Source of the DNA: Bimastos eiseni
Lineage: Eukaryota > Annelida > Clitellata > Crassiclitellata > Lumbricidae
NCBI GenBank assembly: GCA_959347315.1
Contig: OY365808.1
Location: forward strand, 8,013,979-8,077,978
Length of the DNA stretch: 64,000 nt
Direction of reading: 5' to 3'
Positions 56,501 to 64,000 of this stretch are shown here, in pieces (position 1 is the stretch's first letter; the number at the start of each line of letters is the position of its first letter). A program made the translations under genes and the position numbers. The notes under the pieces were generated by a model. That model searched no databases and was not told the origin of the DNA. It worked only from the letters and a program-made list of their open reading frames with translations.

Positions 56501-58733
56501 TAAATTTATTTGATGAAAAAATAATATTGTATCAAAAAAATTATTTTATCAAAAAAAGTTATATTTAGCTATTTGCGGGGGTAATATTTGCCGAGGCAAA
56601 TACTTCCATATAGTTCACTATTCGGCCGAGGCGATTTCCGGTTATGCCCTATTATTTTGTGTTGCTCTTCTTCAGGAAGATTTTAATTTGTAGACTTCAA
56701 TTGTATATTTTGTACCACTGTAGCTGGCAGTCTGCCAAGAAGGTCCGTTAAAGAGTTCTTTAAACTTTGTCCATCACCAAAACGTGTGAGAAATTATGGC
56801 AGAAAGCGAATCCTACGAAGTCTAGGAGAGTATGGTATCTCTGAAGAAACGGTCAATAAGATTTCAAAGTTCAGTGGTCAGTACACTTTTATTGTGCAAT
56901 AATAATAATAATTCAAGAAAAGAAATATTGGTTTCACTTAAACAGCATTATTTGATTGATTAACCATATTGTTTATTGGTCACAAAAACATTACAAGATA
57001 AAGCAGAGAAAACATAAACATAGTCACCATCGTATTGGGAGCAAGGGAACAGAAAACCCTAAAGGGACAAATTGTCCCGCTAATCGAGTTGCCTTTAGAA
57101 ATACAACATATGCAGTTTAGGATAATGACATAAAATAATTAGCCGTAAGACTTAACTAGTTAACTAAGTAGACAATAGGAGAGAGAAAAAAGAAAGATGT
57201 ACATTAAATGTGAGGTGCTATAAGCTATTATTTAGCAATCATCAATCAGATAAGTGCGTAGACTCTGTTTGAATGCACATATATTAGGCTTTTGGTGGAG
57301 GGTTATTGGCAGATTATTCCAGATTGATTGATTGATCAGCAAAATGTTGTCATTGGAAAAATTATTACTATATAGAATTTGTCTAGAATTAATATAATAT
57401 GCATGCTGTCATTACTTCAATATTTCTGTTACACTATTTTAATGACCATTTGGGGCAACCAGAAAATCTTACACAATGTGGATGAATCGGGGGGGAAGGG
57501 TAAACAGAGGAGAGGGAGTGCACTCGTTTTTTGGTCGAGCTATTGCCGGGTCTACATGTATATAAAGGTTTTTTAGATATCTTATGATAAATAATATATA
57601 ATAAATATTCGTTTATTGATAAACATGGAATGTTACACCGCAAACCATTACAATTTGTTAGTTGTTTAGTACCATTGTCTAATTGAATTTTTGAGGTACT
57701 ACTCAGATAGCTTCAAAACTAAGAAGCACTTGTATCTCAAGACTGTTTAGAATCTGAGAGATGTGTCATTAGCACCAACCAATTGAGATATACCACTGCA
57801 AACAGATTCATAACGAAATTGAAGAGTTTTATATTCAATTAGTTTCTGCTGGCAATGATTTTGCACTGAGGTTATGTTGCAGACGAATATCTGTCAAACC
57901 CGGGAAATGATCCTTCCAGTCTACATGGAATTGGAAGATATGGACAGGACACATACAGAATTTTTTGCATCAATGAATGGAAGAAGGTACTTTACTTGCT
58001 TCAATCTTGACTGTACTGTTAGAATTTAAGTCAATTTGATGGAGGCGAATCAAACAAAAGAAAAACCACATTTGTGATATTTGATGACTTGCATAACGAA
58101 AAATAAAATCATTAATTGGGTGAAGTTATGCTTTTGCTGAATAATTTTGATGCAATATTGTGCTTTTGGTGTGTTTTTTTGGAGGTGTATAAAATGTTAT
58201 TTGCTTTTAAATGCTCTTTGTTTTTCTTCTTTGCTTTACACACTAGTACTAGTGTCATTCATTCATACTTGCACTCATTTTGTATTAGTCGACATGTTCA
58301 TTTTTCCATACAGCTCTCGGTTATGAACTCACAGACTTGTAATTTGTACATTTTGTTCAGATGATTTCTGCACATTTAAAATACTTCAGTTATGAACTAC
58401 ACTGGTCTCCCAGTCACTTCTCATACTCTCTTGTGGTTAATCTGCTTACGTTTTGACAGGTGGTGCTATGGCATGTTAACACCAACCTGACACTGACTCG
58501 ATACGGTTTTATTTGGTCATCGTGTCTGAGTAGTCCCCTTGAAGAGAATGTAAATCATGGGTCTTTTGAACAGGTGATGCTTTTGAGTGAACAAATTAGG
58601 ATTGCTGTTGTTTGTGTGCTTGTGATTATGAACAGCTTTGAATTGTGTATTACAGGTTGTCCCAGAAAATCGAAAGCTGAAGGAATATCACAGATGGCTC
58701 TGGCTAAACCACAGAGTTTTCTGTAAAAACTGA
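50586..58733 (+). CDS. MBD4: Methyl-CpG-binding domain protein 4, mismatch-specific DNA N-glycosylase, 7 exons
   Basis: Removes T or U opposite G at deaminated CpG sites and starts base excision repair in the nucleus. Exons: 50586-50674, 51370-51465, 52531-52683, 54125-55554, 56724-56876, 57883-57986, 58656-58733; 700 residues, all phases consistent. MBD at about 84-150 ([19 protein letters not shown]) keeps both DNA-reading arginines, Arg98 and Arg120 (spacing 22). Residues about 150-290 are Lys-rich (nuclear localisation), then a long acidic/Ser-rich linker. The HhH glycosylase domain (about 553-700) starts [20 protein letters not shown] and has [15 protein letters not shown] with the catalytic Asp663. 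Missing: the conserved LNRTSG loop after helix 1, replaced by [12 protein letters not shown]. The start codon lies in a YY1-like ATGGCGGC context. Confidence 0.94.
51862..52110 (+). repeat. Dispersed TATATAGCGCC-family repeat, long copy in MBD4 intron 2
   Basis: Shares CTTTCAAGAATATTTACTTA, CCAGACCCAACC, TCCTAAGGTTGTTATAGAAT and CCCATTCCAGGTTGCAGGGT with 20584-20775. Non-coding. Confidence 0.6.
52531..52683 (+). CDS. MBD4: MBD4 exon 3, first half of MBD
   Basis: Encodes [20 protein letters not shown] then [20 protein letters not shown] and YDAYIF. The acceptor is a tandem tttagcag (NAGNAG), so one serine (codon 52528-52530) can be gained or lost. Donor TTTAG|gttggt. Confidence 0.9.
53087..53115 (+). 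repeat. (GGGA)n microsatellite
   Basis: GGGGGGAGGGAGGGAGGGAG and onward in MBD4 intron 3; could form G-quadruplex-like structure. Confidence 0.9.
53432..53826. mobile_element. MITE in MBD4 intron 3
   Basis: About 395 bp with imperfect inverted ends TACCATTTATACTCGACTAT (left) and GACTTATGGTCGATTATATA, TGGTA (right). Repeats of TATAAGTC and AGTATAAGTCGAA occur inside. No coding. Target duplication unclear. Confidence 0.6.
54125..55554 (+). CDS. MBD4: MBD4 exon 4, rest of MBD, linker and glycosylase start
   Basis: Begins [20 protein letters not shown] and finishes the MBD with [12 protein letters not shown]. The long linker holds repeated [16 protein letters not shown] blocks and acidic Ser-rich stretches. 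The exon ends [20 protein letters not shown], then FE, with donor GAAG|gtaata. Large central exons of this kind are typical of MBD4. Confidence 0.93.
55640..55979 (+). repeat. Probable retroelement 3' tail in MBD4 intron 4
   Basis: Pyrimidine-rich sequence (TTCTCTTTCACCACTCCACA, CCGTCCATCATTACC) ending AATAAAGTTTTTGATTATTA. It directly abuts the TIR element at 55988. The composition recalls 8483-8866. Family unknown. Confidence 0.4.
55988..56651 (+). mobile_element. TIR element with 8-bp target duplication in MBD4 intron 4
   Basis: 664 bp, from TAGGGCATAACCG to CGGTTATGCCCTA (13-bp inverted repeats), flanked by a perfect duplication TTATTTTG (55980-55987 and 56652-56659). The duplication length suggests hAT. 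Non-coding. It contains nested GCCGGG/CCGAGG motifs near both ends. Confidence 0.85.
56724..56876 (+). CDS. MBD4: MBD4 exon 5, glycosylase helices
   Basis: After acceptor ccactgtag it reads [20 protein letters not shown] then [19 protein letters not shown] to KISKFS. It aligns without gaps over 44 residues to the human stretch that ends TIVKFSDEY. Donor AGTG|gtcagt. Confidence 0.9.
57883..58733 (+). CDS. MBD4: MBD4 exons 6-7, catalytic HhH motif and C-terminus
   Basis: Exon 6 (57883-57986) encodes [20 protein letters not shown] and [15 protein letters not shown], including the helix-hairpin-helix and catalytic Asp. Exon 7 (58656-58733) encodes [25 protein letters not shown] and TGA. Human ends [22 protein letters not shown], so the length is normal and the gene is complete. 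Confidence 0.93.
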
Positions 58734-61541
58734 ATCTGCAGGTTTTCAAAATCCGGTGACTGTGAGTGACTAAAAGAAGATCAGATGTTTTGTTCTGCTT
58801 TTATTGTGTTCTTGTAAAAGAAACCATTCTGCTTTTCATATGATGTCCAGTTTAATTTTCTCGTCTTAATGAAATTTAAATCTAAAGGTTGTACAGGACA
58901 TCACAACAGGGCCACGAAACAACCATTTCACCATTTCCTTTTTAAGTAGTGTATCTCGATTCCTTGTCAATGTTACCTCTGAAGTGTTTGCGTTGTTGAT
59001 TGATCACTGAATGGATGGCCATTGGGATATCTAATGTTGCTAACCTCAGAAATCTTCATGTTTTTTTTACTGTTTATTGATTTCAAAGATGCATTTTTCA
59101 TTGTGTATTTATTTAGTCAGGCGTACGGGAGGGATACATTAGCTGATTGTTAAGAGTACTTGCCCTGAGAGTACTAATCTAATCCTCCTCGATACAGTGT
59201 AAGGCCTTGGACCAAGTCCTTCGCTCACAATTCCTCAGCACTATTGGTTGCTGCTTGATGATTAGGTACATGTATTATTATTGTATTTTTATTGTGTTTG
59301 AAATCTTCGAAATAGCTTTTACTCTCTTGTGGGGGAGGGGGGTAGTGTAATGGGTAACACACAGGCGTGCAGACCTGATTTAAGTGTTTGTGATGGGTGG
59401 GCGCCTTGCATGGCTGCCGACTCCTATAATAAGTTGTCATCATCCGTTCATACTATACTTGTCATCGTCGGTTTGAAATTGAAAATTATTTTTATTATAT
59501 TTCATTGCTGTGTTTATTCGCTCATTTGAAACTCTTAATGCTTTGCAAATAATGATGCTCATTTCTGTGGCCCTTTTGAAATACTTGTTCAAACACTGCA
59601 TTATGTATTTTGATGAAATTGGCCAAAGTTATGATCAGACATATTAGGGTAACCGTATGGCTACAAATTATGGTATACATTTAATTGCCTTCTACCCGTG
59701 ACATGTAACGTTCTCGGAATGACTTTGAAGCTATCCATAAAGGACTTCCTAGCAGAATGTCCTCTGAATGCTTTTGCCCTTCACATATTGCCAGCTGTAT
59801 GTGTGTGTATTTGTTAATTCAATCAGTTCTTGCAGTCATGGCACAACAAGCTGACTCAAGTAGTGTTCCAGAAGAAATAATTTCTATGATTTCTGTTTGT
59901 ACTGTTGTTATTTTAACAGTTAAATATTTTCAGCTACTTGTTTACAGCAGAAAAAAAAATCTAAACCAAATTAACATGGAAGCTATATTTAGTGACACTG
60001 GAAGTTTCCAGTTAAACTTCAATATGTGTCATAGAAGTTTCAGCATTCATTTTATATATACATGTATATTACAGAAAATAATGATATGAATTTTATGTGC
60101 ATCATGCTTACTAAGACAAATAATTAATTACAATGTTTGATTCCTTTTTCAAGTAATGTATGTGTTAACACATGTTAACATGTGCATATTTTTCATGGGG
60201 ACATGTCTGTGAATATATGTTCCTCTCTTTTGTGTTGTTTATAATTATCTGAGAGCAGATTTTTTTTCTTAAGTAATTTATAATGAAAACTTTGCAAATG
60301 CATGCATATTGCATAAGAAGTGTTGTTGAGGTCACTGTCTTGCTTTTCATGTCTTGTTTATGTCTTGACCAGGTAACCCTCCAACTTTTCACCTGCTGTC
60401 ACTTTTGAGGTGGATGCAGTGTTGTATTCAGAGCTTATACAATTGAGAGATGGTGGAGATGGTTCTCCATTGCTACAAATATGCTGATGGGTAATGGAAA
60501 ACTGGAAGTTAGTTTTCCGGTTAATGATAGGACACATATCTGAATGGAAACTGGAAAATGCTGATAGTGTTGTAATTGTGCTCTGAGGGAATTCCTGTTG
60601 ATTCGGCATCAATACTCGAACTAACTGTAGTTACATTAATTAATTATGCATTATTATGACTTTGACACATGCATTTGACACTTGCGCAATAGAAGTTACA
60701 AATTATTATCGTATATGCATGAACTGTATTGTTTTCAGTAAGAGTTAATTGCATTTTGCGCATTTGATTGTGGAACATTTAGACAATTTTATTTATGTAG
60801 TGCAAGGAGTGATTGGATGTGGGTTTCTTTAATTGAGGCAAAGAACTGTCATGACAGACAAAACATATATATGTTGTTTATTCAAATGAAGTCATATATG
60901 TGAATTTTTTTATTAATCAGTATATGAGTAGGTGCACTATGCAGCATGAAAAATTCATTTCAGCATATAGGCCCCTGCTACTGTTAGTTCTGTAATGTTG
61001 GTATGTGTGTTAACTGGTGCTGCCTGCAAACCAAGTTAAACTGGATAGATTATTTAAAACACTGTGATGCTGAAAGCTTCTACAAATATTAATATGTATG
61101 TTGCCATACCAAGAGGAAGTCTTTCTTTAAAGTTCTTTCAGATTGCATTTGGATTTTGTTGTTGGATGTGTGCATTGCAGTTGGACAATGGAAGTCCTCG
61201 GATAAGGTGTACATTTGTATATATTTATTTCTGAAAAAGTAATGAACGTTCTACCATAACATGGTGTTGTCTTAGGACAGTCTCTATCTAGTATTTCACA
61301 GGTTTTTTGTCTTAGTAAAGTTTCTTTGGCACTCGATTGTATAGAGGTAAGTGTGCTGGAATGTCAATCGATAGGTCATAGGTTCCAAGTCAGGTCAGAC
61401 AGTTGATTCAAGATGTCTGATCTTCCTGCATCCTCTAACCAACTCCATTATCAATAGTAAACTGTCTTGTCCATTTTTGCAATCCATCTTAGTACTGGAT
61501 TAGGCTCTGTTTATCTTGCTGTGATAGGCCTAACTGTGCTA

Positions 61542-61981
61542 AGGGCCTATCCATATATTACGTACACACAAAAATCGTACATTTTAGCTCTACCCTTGCA
61601 ATGGGGAGTGGCCCCATTGCAAAGGTTAGATGGCTAAAACATCTATAAGACATTGATTTTACCACAGGCTACTTATTCTTGTTAGCATCATATTTAACAG
61701 GTTAAATTTATTAACAGTTATGAAGAATTAAAACAATAACAACACTTGCATTTGAAACCGTTTTAATGCTACATAAAATTGATTAAGCAGGAATATAGTC
61801 TGTGATTAGGTTTACAGTTCAGATTTTCATATTCTGTATTGTTGACGTCATGATTAGACAATTATATTTGCGTACATACATATTTTTGAGACCCCCTTTC
61901 CCATCATACGCAAAATGCTCGAAATTTGTAACCCCCTCCCCTCGCTGCGTACGCAAATAATTAATGTGGACGACCCCTAAG
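61542..61981. mobile_element. TIR element downstream of MBD4
   Basis: Left end AAGGGCCTATCCATATATTA, CGTACAC; right end complement of CTTAGGGGTCGTCCACATTA with GCGTACGCA. About 440 bp. Near the left end is a hairpin CCTTGCAATGGGG-AGTGG-CCCCATTGCAAAGG at about 61594-61628. Class not assigned. Confidence 0.5.
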
Positions 61982-62431
61982 AGGTGGACTACTTTGGTAT
62001 TATACGGAACAGGAACCCCAATTCATTAGATCCATGACTGTGAATGGTTCCTTAAAATCCTTTAGAGTAGCTTCTATAACTAATCATAATTAGCGTAAAT
62101 AACAAAAACGGCTTCCAGTTCAACTTTGTGGGGGTAATGACATCAGGCAATTTAGGACGATTGTTGTCTCCCCTCTACCTCATCGTCACACGTCGTCAGA
62201 AAAGTCATACCCCTCTCAAATATGACGTCACAAAGCTTTGCACCCTCCCAAAAAACAAATGTCCAGAATGTTATCTGAATAGTTTCTTATAATAATTATC
62301 AAATAAAGTAGGGTTTAACTATACAAAATACTTGCGACCATATGGTAGAACGAAGAAAAAATGGAGAGAATATAATTATTACAACCATAATTCATTCCAC
62401 AGATGAAAAGCTATAGTAGAATCACTGTTAA

Positions 62432-62441
62432 AATGTTTAAT
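62432..62441 (-). terminator. Probable polyadenylation signal of the right-edge gene
   Basis: Minus strand ATTAAA (within TTATTAAACATT) about 120 bases after the TGA at 62558-62560. Supports this exon being terminal. Confidence 0.4.
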
Positions 62442-62557
62442 AACAATAACTTGATACAATCCAGATTTTATGCTTCTCCATTCTCAGACGGCAAAGCAAA
62501 TTCTCATTCATAGAATCAATAGGGAGAGCTTGGATCTCTTCATCTTGTGGGATGGAT

Positions 62558-63136
62558 TCATTCAAATCCAGCTCTTCTCTGTCTATCCAGTCTATCTAAT
62601 TCTTCTTGTACGATTACATCCATTAGTTCACGTTGCCGATATGGACCGACTCTCTGTGGCCTGAGGCATTTGGGCTTAATTATTGATTTCTGCTTGTGTG
62701 TTACACTTCCAAAACGCTTACAGCGTGAGTAAAAGGTAAACAATCCAGTAATTATATATATAAGAATGCAGTAATCATAATAATAATTCAGGGATGTGGT
62801 CTCGAGATCGCGGTCTTGGTCTTGAGACGGTCTCGATCGAGACCGGAAAACTGCGGTCTTGGTCTCGAAGGCTTCGGTCTTGGTCTCCGACCATCGGTGT
62901 TTGGTCTCGGATGCGTCGGAAAACTGCGGTATTGGTCTTGGTCTCGAAGGCTTTAAATTGGTCTTGGTTTCGGACCATCAGTCTTGGTCTCGGATGCGTC
63001 GGTCTTGGTCTTGTCTTAAAGGAACGGTCTTGGGATTGGTCTTCGTCTTAGGTTAGCGTTCTTGGTCAATTGCCGTATCAGAGCAATTTCTTTGATATTT
63101 GTCGGTTATTTTCGATTAGAGACACCGGTGTTTAGA

Positions 63137-63205
<69 letters not shown>

Positions 63206-64000
63206 TTTGCAACGGAACCAGCCATTTCAAAATTTGCTTTCACAAATTTCAAGGTTCTGGAACAATCTAATAATTATGTGGCCACGTGTAGTCAATATTA
63301 ACCTACAATTCCGAGTACAAGTAGGCCTACATCATTCAAACGGAACGTTAATCTACTTGTCTTAAGGTATTTAGTATTTAAATCGTATACTGCAAGTAGC
63401 CTAATTTATATTGTGATATTCTCCGGCCGAAGCCAAGGGCTGAACCCGCGAAAGTTCAGACTGGCCGGTAAAACTGTTTCTGCACCATTATTAAGATTAG
63501 TATTCTTCATCAAATAAAATTAATGTTTTAAGCGTGGTATTCCGTTTTAGCGTCTTAATAGATTGAATTGTTTATAAAAAAAGCCTTGGTCTTGGTCTCG
63601 GACCACCCGGTCTTGGTCTCGGACCACCCGGTCTTGGTCTTGGACCGAGGTTTTGGTCTCGTGCCCAACACTGTAATAATTAGTGTTTTAAAATTGTTTT
63701 AGGGCCTAAGTGTGAGGTGTGCTATCAGCACATTGGGCGACACAGCTCCTCAAGGAGCTGTCGCCCAATGTGCTGCTAGCACGAGGACAGACTAAGATCG
63801 AAGGTCTAATGTAATTAAGGTAATCTGTTCTCTCTCGCAACTGGTCTTTTAGTTCTAGGTCCTATAGTCTTTTTATGTTTATATGAATTTATATTGTCGA
63901 TGCTTGCAACTTTTGGCAACTAATTGAAGAATATATATTGAAGAAAAAAACACTAACTTACTTGATTTCGAAGTTAAAATTCAGACATGAGCCTACAAAC
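62558..64000 (-). CDS. Last two exons of an unrecognised gene (partial, 5' part beyond right edge)
   Basis: The last exon (62558-62660) follows acceptor aaatgcctcag and reads PQRVGPYRQRELMDVIVQEE then LDRLDRQRRAGFE and TGA. Near the window edge, sequence open in one frame (FVGSCLNFNFEI) ends ATCAA|gtaagt at 63962; the phases join to give EIKPQRVGPY. A 31-nt version of this exon is possible (acceptor at 63993). An ATTAAA signal lies about 120 bases after the stop. Charged C-terminus; family not recognised. A hAT-like element occupies most of the intron. Confidence 0.5.
62789..63673 (+). mobile_element. hAT-like element, second subfamily, with AT microsatellite
   Basis: 885 bp from CAGGGATGTGGTCTCGAG to GTCTCGTGCCCAACACTG, flanked by a perfect 8-bp duplication TAATAATT (62781-62788 and 63674-63681). 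Both ends have GGTCTTGGTCTCG arrays. An (AT)n run at about 63139-63202 sits inside. It occupies the intron of the right-edge gene. Confidence 0.88.
63720..63783. repeat. Long hairpin, about 31-bp arms
   Basis: GTGCTATCAGCACATTGGGC, GACACAGCTCCT faces AGGAGCTGTCGCCCAATGTG, CTGCTAGCAC, with a 2-nt turn. One mismatch and one 2-nt bulge. It lies 47 bp beyond the hAT-like element at 62789-63673, in the intron of the right-edge gene. Confidence 0.9.

Larger units (their letters stand above)
58734..62557. other. MBD4 3' flank and convergent intergenic region
   Basis: No AATAAA close to the MBD4 stop, so its 3'UTR end is not placed. Degenerate SINE heads near 59135 and 61330 and a TIR element at 61542-61981. 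No further coding exons seen on either strand before 62558. Confidence 0.6.

Noticed and set aside
62215..62232. CRE-like TGACGTCA at 62222
   Set aside because: No gene start nearby; a single 8-mer is expected by chance in this length.

Overview
This window is eukaryotic nuclear DNA: AT-rich, intron-dense, with GT-AG splice sites, many decayed transposons and long AT microsatellites. The gene content (a Myo1d-type myosin, a BTB-BACK-Kelch protein, a secreted NHL-type propeller, a true MBD4) indicates an animal. The frequent motif 'taggcctac' and the dispersed 'tatatagcgcc' repeats suggest a marine invertebrate deuterostome such as an echinoderm. That placement is inference; no rRNA or mitochondrial marker is present.

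Layout. From 0.36 to 25.8 kb, minus strand: 18 exons of a class I myosin (MYO1D type), from the start codon to the beginning of the tail; the gene runs off the left edge. Its introns hold two hAT-like elements with target-site duplications, an inverted pair of satellite-bearing repeats, a decayed hAT-type transposase, a TIR element with a perfect 45-bp-arm palindrome, and several microsatellites. From 25.8 to 38.2 kb: a repeat-rich stretch with an orphan exon (26.2 kb), a LINE remnant, a GGCGTCGCC-TIR repeat family that includes an 86-bp perfect palindrome, a two-exon secreted NHL-type propeller gene (31.4-32.8 kb, minus), a Helitron-like element (33.0-33.6 kb) and a candidate two-exon small gene (34.7-35.3 kb, minus). 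From 38.2 to 48.9 kb, minus strand: a complete BTB-BACK-Kelch gene of 8 exons with a disordered insert of about 195 residues. From 50.6 to 58.7 kb, plus strand: a complete 7-exon MBD4 gene. From 62.6 kb to the right edge, minus strand: the last two exons of an unrecognised gene interrupted by a hAT-like element.

The Kelch and MBD4 genes are head to head across 1.7 kb that contains a foldback element and a consensus CRE. MBD4 and the right-edge gene converge. The genes do not form a pathway: Myo1d is an actin motor (a left-right chirality factor in other animals), the Kelch protein is probably a CUL3 substrate adaptor, and MBD4 is a G:T/G:U mismatch glycosylase with a methyl-CpG reader.

All exon models come from reading splice sites, phase and protein similarity by eye. 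Of 30 coding junctions checked in the three large genes, all keep frame except one (Kelch exon 6 to 7, off by one base).
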